Shown: piece after piece, positions 31,525-42,068 of the stretch | Layout: every line of letters begins with the position of its first letter | Numbering within the stretch: position 1 is the stretch's first letter | NCBI GenBank assembly: GCA_009746045.1 | Contig: RPFO01000165.1 | Span: 684,001-744,000 of the forward strand | From: Mesostigma viride | Taxonomy: Eukaryota; Streptophyta; Mesostigmatophyceae; Mesostigmatales; Mesostigmataceae | Length of the DNA: 60,000 bases | Reading direction: 5' to 3' | The notes under the pieces: model-generated | The model's input: only the letters and a program-made list of their open reading frames with translations | The model's database searches: none | Told to the model about the DNA's origin: nothing | Made by a program: the position numbers and the translations under genes

Positions 31525-34500
31525 CTGTCTGAGGCAACCCCTACACACCTTAATTCACCCAGGGGGGAGGCCAGGTGCTCCAATGCAGATTTTATATCTG
31601 GGCAACAAGAGGGTGATCTCCAGGTTCAGGGTGGCCCCAGGTCACCTGGAGAGGTACAGGTTCCTATGAAGACGTCCTTGACAGCTGGTACAGCTGTAAG
31701 AATGTCTGACCCCATGCATCCTCGTGCTGGGCACGAGGGTGGACCTCTCATTCTGAGAGAAACCAATGTACAACCACAGAGGGGTGTGAAGGCCTCTGGT
31801 GGTATGCATGTGGTCCCTGCTGACGGTCCAGGTGTTGGGCATGAGCAGGGTGACTCAGGCTCTGAGTCAGAACAGGATGGAAGTCAGCATGGTGATGCTG
31901 GACAACCTGACAGCACAGTCCTGACTGTGCCAGGGACTGCTTCCTCTGTGTACCAGGAGTTGGGTGCCCGAATCCACAACATGTTTGGGCATGCCACTTC
32001 TCTGTCAAACAACTTTGCCTTCCGTATGGGCAGGGCACCCCTTCTCAAGGCGTGTCAGCAAGCTGCCTCACGGTGTAAGTGCCAGTTGTCCTCCAACAAG
32101 CCCAGGAAATCACATGCCAAAGCTCTACCTCAGAGCATTGGTGATCTGCAGTGTGATATCCAACACATCAGGGGCATGCAACTGTTGGTGTGCGTGGACA
32201 GGTACACGAAATACAAGGTGCTAGAGCATTTACCTTCTATGAAGAACAGGTACTTGCTGGCTGCCCTGCAGAATGTAAGAGCCAAGTTTCCTACCACAAG
32301 GATCCAGGTGGACATGCAGTTTCAGCATCTCAAGGGTGATCCTACCCTTCCTGAGTTGCTGGTTACACCTAGGGAGGCTCATGGGCAGCAGGGTGCTATA
32401 GAGAGGGCAATCCAGGAGGTCAAGAAATTGATCATCACTGAAGACTGGGTACCCTTGTCTGCACCTGCACTTGTCAGGAGTGCATGGCTGAGGAACGTGG
32501 AGCAGCAGCTGAACAGCAGGGTTAACTTCTACTATGATGGAGTTGCTGTCAGCCCAATGGGTCTATATCATGGCCTGTGCCCACCACATGTGCTGGAGGG
32601 CTGGAAACATGCTGCACATGTCACCTTTGCCAAGCTGAGGGAGAAGGACCGGGGTTGGAAGATGCTGGAGCCACAAGTGGGTCAGAAGGTCCTAGCTTGG
32701 AAGGAACCTAGCCTTTATGGCAAACGTGGTAGCTGGAGTCCTGGGGTGGTTACCCAGGTTGATGAAGCTAGCCACGCATGCTTGGTCAGCATGGAGGACG
32801 AACCAAAGCATGTGCACCGGCTGAGTTGGTCATATGTCAAGCCTAACCTGATGAATGAGGGCAGTCAGGCACAAGGCTCACAGGATCTGCAGGATTTTCA
32901 GGTCCCAAGTGACATCACTGACGCAACGACCACATCTGTTGCAGGGGAATCTGTCAGCCCTGGCCAGGTTGCAGAGGTACTTGTTGAACAGGCTGCAAGG
33001 TCAACAGCTGGGGAGTCAACTGTCAAGCCCAAGGCACTAACCAAGCCCAGGGGGACAAGTTTGGCTGGATTGATTGGGGCTCTACAAAGGGCCAAGAAGC
33101 AGCCCAAGGTAGCCAAGCTCAGGTGGCATGGCAATCTGGGGCTGGACACTGCCTTAGAGGTAGACACTAATTCTCAGGTTTCCATCATTGGGACCAGGGC
33201 TGCAGCAGGGTACAGCATGTCTGAACCCAGCTATCAGTTTGTGTCTGACTTCAGTGGCGGGGTACACGTGAAGGTACTGGGTGAGGTATTCATTCCTATC
33301 CTTGGACAGGACACTGCTTTTTGTGTCTTGGAGGGCTATCAAGGACCTGCTCTTCTGGGGCAGAATTTCCTATGCCAGGATGGGGTAGTGATCACGTCCT
33401 CTCTCCTGACTAAGGAAGGGGCTGGTCAGGTCCCACTGATTAATTTCAGGACCACTCACCTATCACGTGCAGTAACCAGGTCGGTTAAGCGTGTGCAAGT
33501 GTGCCAGGGGCAGGAGCCCTTGGTTGATGACCTCATACTGCCAGCTGCTAGTCATCCAAGCAGTTTGGGCATTGGTCCTCACTCACTTGCTGGACACAGC
33601 CCTATCAACTACCAAGGCCTGGTGAAGCTCATGTCCTCTCCCATTATGTGTCCCCAGGTCACACTGGGTCTGATTAAATCTGGGGAGGACTGGATCTCCA
33701 AGAAATGCGTGGAACCTGTCAATGACCTGCCTCCTGCACGACGTCTACTCAAGCTCAAGTTTGTCATCAAGATGAAGGAGGTGGACGGGGTCAAGGTACC
33801 ACATGTCAGGCCAGTGCTGAATGAGTTCAAGGGTACTGGTGAGTGCACTGCTGAGGAGTTGTATACCCCTGGCATGTTGCATGATACTTGGAGGCTGCTG
33901 CTGTGTGTATTTCTAGGCCTTCTCAACAAGGGCTTGGACTATGGCTCAGTGGTGGTGGACTTCAAGAGGGCATTTCTGGAGGGGGATGCAGATGTGGCAC
34001 AGGAAAAGTGGGAGGGCAAGACGCCTTTCTATGTTAGGGTGCCTGCTGTATGGAAAAGGGACATCCACACGGAGTTCCTTAAAATCCTCAAGGGCCTGGA
34101 GGGCCTGAGGTCAAGTCCAATAATCTGGAGGGAGACTCTCAACCGTTTCCTGAAGGAACATTGCAACTTGAAGGTCTCTCCTGTAGACCCCTGTCTGTTT
34201 CTGGGGCAATGGGAAGGCCTGCCAGTGTATGCTTCGCTGCACGGGGATGACCTACATCTGATAGCTCCCACGTCGTGGCTTAAGGAGCTGATCTCCATCA
34301 TTAAGTCCAAGTTTCCTCTGGGTAGGGAGCAATGGCAGGTGGAGAATGAGCCTCTGCTGTTTGTGGGCATGGAGGCCACACTGGTGAAGAAGGGGGGGAG
34401 TGGCGTATGCTGCTGGTGGGGGGCAATGATTATCAAGAGACCCTCATTAGCAAGCTTCCTCCAACCATCACACAGGCACTGTGTCCTATGGTCAGGGGCA

Positions 34501-35150
34501 TGGTTGCTTGGGTGGCAGGCATTTCCAGGCCAGACCTTATGGTCATAGCCAGGTTGCCTGATGACATGCTGGTGGAGCTAGGGTCTGCCAAGGTGGCTGA
34601 TCAGGTCAGGGCTTCATCTGGCATTCTGTTGTCTGCAGTGGATTTATCACAACCCATTTGCATGGAGCTGTATGTGGATAGCTCAATGGACAGCAGGCAG
34701 GTCTCCAAGGTCAGGGGCAGGGCTGCAGGGCTCTTTGTGCTCAGACAGGAGGGCCTGGGGAGTTTGGTGAGCTGGTTTAGTCGCCTGCACAAACGGGTGG
34801 CTGTCAGCAGTGATGTGGCAGAATGCAGGGCTATTTGTGAAGGCATTCACACAAGCCTTTATCTGAAGGAGTTGCTTCATCAGATGACTTCTAACACTCC
34901 TTGGCCACTTCAGGTTACCACTCTTCTAAAAACAGACTCCATGGGGATGGTGCAGTTTGTGCACAGGCAGATGGCCAGAAGTAGGGACTTGGATTATCTC
35001 CTTCTTAAGGAATTGTCCTCCTTGGCCAATATTGAGCATATCCCTGGGGTTGACAATCCTGCTGATGCTTTGACCAAGCTAGTGCAGAAGGCAGCAGTGC
35101 AATACAAGGTTCTTCAGTCTCTGATGGACCCATCTCAGCAAGCTGTCTAA
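31525..35150 (+). CDS. Pol of element B: integrase, protease, RT, RNase H (one frameshift)
   Basis: The frame is open from just after the gag UGA to 34548 (first ATG 31666). Domains: integrase zinc module HNMFGH ... CKC (from about 31972), catalytic D in GDLQCDIQH, D in VDMQF, E in GQQGAIERAI; integrase C-terminal domain with WKEPSLYGKRG to about 32850; protease-like EVDTNSQVSIIG ... GPALLGQNFL (about 33157-33370); RT with KLKFVIKMKEVDG, VVVDFKRAFLEGD and LHGDDLHLI (about 34238-34264). Near 34392 a G7 run breaks the frame; RNase H continues in the next frame from about 34400 (LYVDSSMDSRQ, AECRAICEG, NPADALTKL), stop 35148-35150. The single indel at a homopolymer may be a sequencing error. Protease lies after integrase, unlike normal Copia. 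Confidence 0.9.
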
Positions 35151-36101
35151 GCTGGTGCCTGGTTATAGGGCATTGGAGAGCAGATTGTGTGGTAGTGTCA
35201 GCATTGTGACTGGCATAATACCTGTATTTTAGTCTGTACTAAGGCTCATGGACCATGGTACACTCACTCTGATTTTAATCAGGATACAGCCAGGTTTTGG
35301 CTGGGGTTCATGCTGTTGACTACACAAGGTTGACAGGTCCATTTCAGACCATGTATTCTATTTTAAAAGAAATGTATATTTGTACATACCTCTCACAATG
35401 GTCTGGGAACCTTTATTCTGGGGTTTATAGGGCGGGGTTCGATTCCCTGGTATTATGTTTCTACAAGCTGGCCTGTTCAGGTGTTTGCCTGTTCAGACTT
35501 CCCTAGTTCCCCAGGGCAGGATTTAATTGTTGCCTATGTGTTTTCATTTTGTCATTTGTTTGCTGTGGCAGTTTACCATCTGGCAAGTAGACGGGCGCCG
35601 TAAGACGGGCGCCAATAGACCCCTGTTGAAAGAATGACAGGCAAACTATTGTAATACGCCTTACTTTGTCAAGTGGTATTTTAATTGTCATGGATTTATT
35701 GTACTTATATTGAATATGTACTGGGTTTTATGGGTTTAGTATCTGGGATTAATGTAACTCACCGCCAGAAGGTCATTGTACTGGAGGCTCTACCGAGGTG
35801 ATGGGATTAATTCCTGGAGAAGACCTCATAGAATTAACCTGTATGTATTTAATTTTGTGTGCTTCTAATATCTGGTGGTACTCTGTAATGCCACTTCCAT
35901 AGGTTTTTATCCATTTCTCATGGAATGGTTTTCCCTGTGGCAGATCTGTTTCTTTTCCAGTTCCTTAAAAGAAAAGGCTGGGGGAATGGCAATGGCCATT
36001 AAAGACATCTGTTCAAGCTTCAAGCTGGAGTGAAGGACATTTCAAGCTACTTCAAGGGTCCCTGGCAGGGGATGTGATCCCTAAAGAAAAGAAGGGATTG
36101 G
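35151..36101 (+). other. 3' UTR of element B
   Basis: No coding capacity. Conserved with B2: T-arm-like hairpin CGGGG-TTCGATT-CCCTG at 35433-35449, double CGGGCGCC (35592-35599 and 35606-35613), primer-like hairpin 35635-35671, and the polypurine tract before the LTR. Confidence 0.75.
35635..35671 (+). ncRNA. Primer-like hairpin of element B
   Basis: TGACA (35635-35639) pairs with TGTCA (35667-35671) and GGC with GCC (35658-35660), with a bulge on the 3' side. The loop and first stem base contain TGTAATACG (35650-35658), the exact complement of the primer site at 21048-21056. B2 keeps TGACA/TGTCA and TGTAATACG. The function is inferred. Confidence 0.45.
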
Positions 36102-36719
36102 AGTTAACGTAAAGGATTTACGTTAAATGGATAGAGATTGTTACGCTCTTTCCAGCGGCACCTTGAACGCCTCATTTGGTTAAGGAACGTAAAAGTTATG
36201 ACGTTTCCTAGGCTGTGCCGACAGTACCCGGCGCGCCACTGTGGGCGCGTACGGACACAGGATGTACAAGTGTCACTTTGATAGTCCGCAGGACGTTGAC
36301 AGGACTTGTACAGGACTTGATAGTCAATTGATAGGCAGGCGTGCTGTAGCGCGCCAGGACCTATGAGGCAATTGATGCTGACTAGTGTACGGATAGGTCC
36401 ACAGGACTAGCCGTATGGACAATTGATAGATCTCCGCGCCAAAGGCGTGCCAGAGCTCTGTGTAATCAATTGATTGACAGTTCAGCTGTGACAGTGCAGC
36501 TGAATACTTGGACGCGTCCCTAGCAAGCTATATGAGTGACTTGGTCACACCGGGACGCTAGTTCTTGCGTGCACGTTCTCTTGGCACTGCGACCCTGTCG
36601 CCTGTGCTACGTGCAGTCTTGGAAGTGACGTGACTTACGTCTGTGTTTCCTTGTTATTAATAAAGGCAACTTCCTGCAAGAACCATGGCGGAATTCGTGG
36701 CATTCTCACTCTCACAACT
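36102..36719 (+). repeat. 3' LTR of element B (618 bp)
   Basis: It follows AAAGAAAAGAAGGGATTGG, starts AGTTAACG and ends CACAACT, followed by CAATA, the target duplication. Confidence 0.92.
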
Positions 36720-36724
36720 CAATA

Positions 36725-37165
36725 TTTTATCGCACATGTAGTCGCCAGACGGCCTGAGGTCGGAGGGTAATTAATACCATGATTAATACCGGTAATAATT
36801 TTTTCATGCCCTGGCCGGCTCAGTCCTGCCTTGCTCGTCTTCAGTTTTGGTACCCGAGCATGGTCCTGAACCGTACTGTCTTTCCAAACCAACACTAACT
36901 GCAGCGTACCTAGGATTCAGATGGTACGGGCTGACGGCCTGACGCCGCGCCGCTGGACCTCAGGTCTGGCCTGACTTAGGTGGTTGACGAGTACCCTAAA
37001 CATTTGGTCAAACCGGTTGACGAACTGCGGAACATATTCGTCAATTGGTTGACTAATCGCCGAGTTGGTTGACGAATGTGGTTGACGAATTGCCGAAAAT
37101 GGTTGACTATTTTACTACTATTTTCAAAAGTGGTCAACCAGTTGATGAAATAGTCCCGTTAGCAG
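36725..37165. other. Intergenic stretch with iterated GGTTGAC motif
   Basis: No gene recognised. GGTTGAC(G/T)A recurs six times between about 36980 and 37110 at irregular spacing, and GTCAACC occurs once inverted near 37133. It could be protein-binding sites or the end of a mobile element. Confidence 0.45.
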
Positions 37166-37169
37166 AAGC

Positions 37170-38345
37170 ACTGCCATGCTGGCCTCGCGAAATTCTGCGG
37201 GTGGCTGCACCAACAGACCGGTGGTAGTGTCCCAAACGAGACCCTTACTTACCCCGATCACGGTATGCTGTCGACCCTTGGTAACTGATCAGGGTCGGCA
37301 GTGCACACATGGGGCTCCCGACCCGGTTGACGCGTGCATAGGGTGGGGGATCCTCGCTATCCACCTTCTGCGTGACTAGGTGGGAAGTCAATGGTACCTC
37401 CGCAGACACACTCGGATGCTGCCTTGCTACGGCCCCCAAGACCGCCTGCACACCGGTCGCACACGCCACGTTGGTCCAGTAGGCACGCAATCGATGCATG
37501 AGCCCACCCAGCCCTGCGTTGTCACACACGATGGGCTCATCCCCCAGGAGCGCCACGATTGTAGCCCAGTCCTCCCGCACCGCCTGATGTGGGCTGTCAT
37601 CCGCCACAACGTTCTCAAACAGATACGCAGGCGGATGGGACTGACGCGACTGCAACAGTCCCACCACACGCAACAGTTCCCAGAACAGCGCGCTACGTGG
37701 ATCGGCTAGCCCGCCCTTGCCCTGCCTGGCTCAGGCCCTGGCACTCCCAACCCGCAATTACCAAGTCGATGGCATGATGCCTGCGCAACAACTGCTGCAC
37801 CTGCACCTCACCGATGGCTCGGATATCCTGAGGACATTCCCCAAACGGGTCACGCCATGCTGATGGCGGAAACTGCGCGGGATACTCTCGCGACAACACG
37901 CCACAGTGACTGAAGTACACCTGACGCGCCTTGTGCGATGGCTCTACCGCGATGAGGTTACAGCACACGCCGCCTGCGGCTAAAAAGCCTGCAATGCCCC
38001 CTCCGATCCCCGCAAACAGTTCCAACACTACCGCACCCTTGGCAAAATCAGGGACCTGCGGTAAGACTGCAGCAGAAAAATTACCTTGGGCCTCCGAGAC
38101 ACCCGGTTGCACCAAAGTGAGGCGATGGCTGGCCATCTGAGGAATGGTGACGACGGCTTCAGTCACCCGCTTGCGCATAGCCAGCTGCCGCGTGGACGTC
38201 ACAGCATTCAGCGACCACTGCGTGCGCATCTTGGCAATGCTCGCCATTGGCTGAGGCAGCGCCGTCCGATGCTTGTCCCACGCCGATGAGCCCGCCGCCT
38301 GCACCTCCACCATGCTGACCTCCACCACGCCCGCAGCCGCTGAAG
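37170..38345 (-). pseudogene. C5 cytosine DNA methyltransferase, frameshifted
   Basis: Minus-strand reading gives, in order: N-terminal block GVVEVSMVEVQAAG, motif I VVLELFAGIGGGIAGFLAAGG, an EPS acidic residue after the next strand, motif IV region DLVIAGWECQGLSQAG with the catalytic Cys (PCQ is ECQ here), then a one-base frame change near 37735 into KGGLADPRSALFWELLRVV, motif VI LFENVV, and HRLRAYWTN. A second frame change near 37235 leads to GLVWDTTTGLLVQPPAEFRE, resembling the last conserved motif. The enzyme would methylate cytosine C5. The N-terminus abuts repeat D near 38358. A GTAAGT donor-like site at the second break makes an intron an alternative. It resembles methyltransferases carried by retroelements, but no partner genes are present. 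Confidence 0.7.
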
Positions 38346-38357
38346 GGTTGAGGCATG

Positions 38358-40260
38358 CAGTCCGTCCACCGCGTTTCAGACCGGAAATCTCGTATCTACT
38401 GTGTCTGCCACGTGTCAGATTACAACGCGATACAGTCGTTAAAATCCTGCTATTTTGCGAAAACAATTGCACGTTTCTGGGATTCCCGCCAATTTTCGAC
38501 TGTGTGTGCATGAAACGCTGCTGGACTGATAACTTTGGCATTTCAGCAACCGTAGCTCGAGTTACGGTCCTAGGACGTTTAGCTGTACGAGTAAATATTT
38601 CAAGTCTGCTTCGTAAGACTAGGGTTAGTTCAAAGTGCGTGTCCTTTGGTCGATCCAAAGGCGACAGCGAATGCGCGTCGCGTCTTTCATGTTGGACGAA
38701 GGCAAGCCGGCGCGAGCACAGGCACCACAAAAAAAGCCACTGGCGGTGGTTTGCAGGTGCGGGTGTGCGGGGCGATGGCGACAGGGCCACAGAGGCGTTC
38801 AGGGATTCTAACACGTCTTCAGTTCGCAAAGTTTCCCACTGTCCTGGTTGAATATATAAGCACAAATTCTGTCGAGCGGGTGAATCTGTCCGACGTGATC
38901 AAAAAGAGCGCGATGACATGAAAGAAAGCTGAGGGCAGGGTCAACCGTTGAATTCATAAGGATAGTGGTGGACTATGCGGGGAAGCCTATGCAAGGAACG
39001 CCAACGGTGGTCACGACATTGGTTTATAATCTGAAACGCGACATTTGTTTATAATCTGCCATGTTTTAGGAATCTGCCACGGTTTTACTGTCCGTCATTT
39101 TCATCCAGAAATCTTTTTCAGCCGACCGTCTAATTAGAAGTTTGATCTTCTATGGCCTTGATTTCTTTGTTTCAGCGTCGCCTATGCATCTTGTGTGCAG
39201 GCCGAAGGCCATGCAAGGCGAGGTGGATGTGGACGAGGCTCATGCAAGATGAAGACGAGGCGGTCGATGACGTCGGGGAGACTTTGTTCCATTCTATAGT
39301 CGGCATTTAGCAAGACACAGAGCATTAAAACTACGGAGGGTACAAAGCGCCACAAGACCAATTTTTCTGGCATGTTTGGGTACCCTGAAATCGGAAAATT
39401 AAGCTGGGTTCGACATTCTGTATGAACATTGTATTGACGAAGAAGATAAAGGAAAAAGTAGGAGATAGATCGAGTATGTTGCATGAATCTGACACATTGT
39501 GTCTCAATGCGTACAACTTACCAGAATTGCAGCCGTGTGCTGGTTCAACGATCATGCAAGGATTAGTCGCGAGCCAAACCTTGTTTGGACGCTATCACAT
39601 ATGATGAAGACTGGCCACTTGTCTGCATGGTTGGCAGGAGGAAACCAAATTCCTGCATGGTTGGCAGGAGAGTGTACTATGGAAGGGGTCTGGACTATCC
39701 CCGTGCGCAATCTGCTTTTGAGATCATGGTAACGCCATAGTTGGGTGACCACTCACTGCATGTGATTGCACGTGCCATAGAGCGAGCGCTGTTGTAGTCA
39801 TGGACGCCATCCTCGCTGAGGTGCGACGCCCTCCGCGTAACAATGACTTGGATGATGACACCCTCATTGAGAAAGTCTTACAAGACCGCAATAACAAGGC
39901 GCGGCAGAAATGCCCTATTAGGGTGGATAGCGATAGCGAGTCTCATGAGTCTGAACTGGAGTAGAAAAACCAGCACATGTGAATGCAGGAATGCGTGCCA
40001 TGGGATGATGTGATTTCATGAGGTCCATGTGAAACCAGATATGCATGTCTAGATATAGTGTGCTTTGATGAGACGTACAGCTTCAGCATAAAAACTTTAC
40101 CTGGGTGACTTAAAATTTCTGTGTAAATATTTTTTAATAAAAAACCAAGTTTTTTGGCGGGAAATCCTGAAACGAGAAACGAGAAAAATGCACCTCGAGC
40201 CAATCGTAGAAAACAAGAAGTCGTTGACAATTTGCTATTTTTTTAGAATTTCACGTTTTC
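38358..40260. repeat. Repeat D, copy 1 (about 1.9 kb)
   Basis: It starts CCGTCCACCGCGTTTCAGACC, shared with the fragment at 51865. From the CGTAGCTCGAGTTACGGTCC landmark (about 38552) to about 40140 it parallels copy 2 (40432-41723 plus 47876-48200). It contains a small ORF at 39800. No transposase is evident, so it may be a non-autonomous element or a segmental duplication. Confidence 0.75.
39800..39964 (+). CDS. Small acidic ORF in repeat D (54 aa)
   Basis: ATG at 39800, stop TAG at 39962-39964. Contains LDDDTLIEKVLQDRNN and CPIRVDSDSESHESELE. The second D copy preserves the same frame once element F is removed (start 41692, continuation from 47881), with a C-terminal extension. Preservation of the frame and acidic motif suggests a real peptide or terminal exon of a larger gene. 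No family recognised. Confidence 0.4.
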   Translation: MDAILAEVRRPPRNNDLDDDTLIEKVLQDRNNKARQKCPIRVDSDSESHESELE

Positions 40261-41723
40261 TCAGCGACGGGGGCTGAGATTAATTAAGAGGTACCTTGAA
40301 ATTAAATAAGCCGCATGACTCCATCAAGATATACTCTTGGAGGTGAGTTTCTATTGGCGTAAATGTGTAGTATTGTACGACAACGTGTCAGGGGAGACGG
40401 AAAGTACTGAAGTCGTTGAAAATTTGGCGTCGTAGCTCGAGTTACGGTCCTAGGACGTTTTGCTGTACGAGCAACTATTTCAACTTTGCTTCGTAAGTCT
40501 ACTAGAGTTAGTTCAAAGTGCGTGTCCTTTGGTCGATCCAAAGGCGACAGCAAATGGCCGAATGCGCGTCGCGTCTTTCATAACAGCTGGATGATGGACG
40601 AAGGCAAGACGGCGCGAGAGCACAGCCACCACAAAAAAAGCCACCGGCGGTGGCTGGCAGGTGCGGGTGTGCGGGGCGATGGCGACAGGGCCACAGAGGC
40701 ATTCAGGGATTCTAACACGTCTTCAGTTCACAAAGTTTCCCACTGTCCTGGTTGAATATATAAGCACAAAGTCTGTCTGGCGGGTGAATCTGTCCGACGT
40801 GATGAAGAAGAGCGCAATGAAATGAAAGAAAGCTGAGGACAGTGTCAACCGTTAAACTCATAAGGATAGTGGTGGACTATGCAGGGAAGCCCATGCAAGG
40901 AACGCCAACGGTGGTCACGACATTGGTTTATAATCTCAAACGCGACATTTGTTTATAATCTGCCATGTTATAGGAATCTGCCATGGTTGTACTGTCCGTC
41001 ATTTTCATCCAGAAATCTTTTTCAGCCGACGTACCGTCTAATTAGAAGTTTGATCTTCTATGGTCTTGATTTCTTTGTTTCAGCGTCGCCTATGCATCTT
41101 GTGTGCAGGCAGAAGGCCATGCAAGGCGAGGTGGGCGTGGACGAGGCTCATACAAGATGAAGATGACGCGGTCGATGACCTAGGGGGGACTTTGTTCCAT
41201 TCTAGTCGGCATTTAGCAAGACACCGAGCGTGTAAACTATGGAGGGTACAAAGCGCCACAAGACCAATTTTTCTGGCATGTTTGGGTACCCTGAAATCGG
41301 AAAATTAAGATGGGTTCGACATTTTGTATGAACATTGTATTGACGAAGAAGATAAAGGAAAAAGTAGGAGATACATCGAGTATGTTCCATGAATCTCACA
41401 CATTGTGTCTCAATGCGTACAACTTACGTATACTGGTTCGACCATCATGCAAGGATGAGTCGCGAGCCAAACCTTATTAAGACGCTATCACGTATGATGA
41501 AGACTGGCCACTTGTCTGCATGGTTGGCAGGAGGAAACCAAATTCCTGCATGGTTGGCAGGAGAGTGTACTATGGAAGGGGTCTGGACTATCCCCGTGCG
41601 CAATCTGCTTTTAAGATCATGGTAGCGCCAAAGTTGGGTGCCCTTTCACTGCATGTGATTGCACGTGCCATAGAGCCAGCGCTGTTATAGTCATGGACGC
41701 CATCCTTGATGAGGTGCGTCGGC

Positions 41724-42068
41724 AGTTAAAGCCCGACCGGCTCAGCTATGGCGGTCGGTCACGTTGAGCTTGGGATAAGGTGAACACAGAGAACTGCTGT
41801 CGGAGCTGGCCAACCACTGGTTTATGTCTTAGCCAGCAAACCCTATCCGGTTAGCCGTAACCGTGGGACAAGCTAGCTGTCCGTACCGACCCGGATAAGG
41901 CCCCGGACTGGGGCCTAGGTGGCGCCGGCCCTAGGCGCCGCCCTTAGACCGGTCGACCGCATCGGACCGCCGGATTATAGCCGGCGGCTTAGCGGACGCT
42001 AGCGGAAGGCGTGCGGACGGACATGGGGAACTTAGAGCCAGATCCTAGGGCTCTAGAGTTACTCAACT
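41724..42068 (-). repeat. 3' LTR of element F (345 bp)
   Basis: On the plus strand it runs AGTTAAAGCCCGACC ... AGAGTTACTCAACT, so the ends are AGTT/AACT as in families A and B. The adjacent internal DNA on the sense strand is purine-rich (CAAAGAACAAAAGAG). Confidence 0.92.

Larger units (their letters stand above)
20428..36719 (+). mobile_element. Copia element B, full length, with element A nested inside
   Basis: LTRs at 20428-21047 and 36102-36719 are almost identical and flanked by the 5-bp duplication CAATA (20423-20427 and 36720-36724). Without the nested element A and its target duplication, B is about 7.8 kb: LTR, ORF1, gag, UGA, pol (integrase, protease, RT, RNase H), ~950-bp 3' UTR, polypurine tract, LTR. 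Coding is intact except for one G-run frameshift in RT, so it is a recent and possibly competent element before A disrupted it. Confidence 0.92.

Noticed and set aside
38400-38865. N-terminal extension of the methyltransferase into repeat D
   Set aside because: The same DNA occurs in D copies without the enzyme, so it is repeat sequence read by chance.
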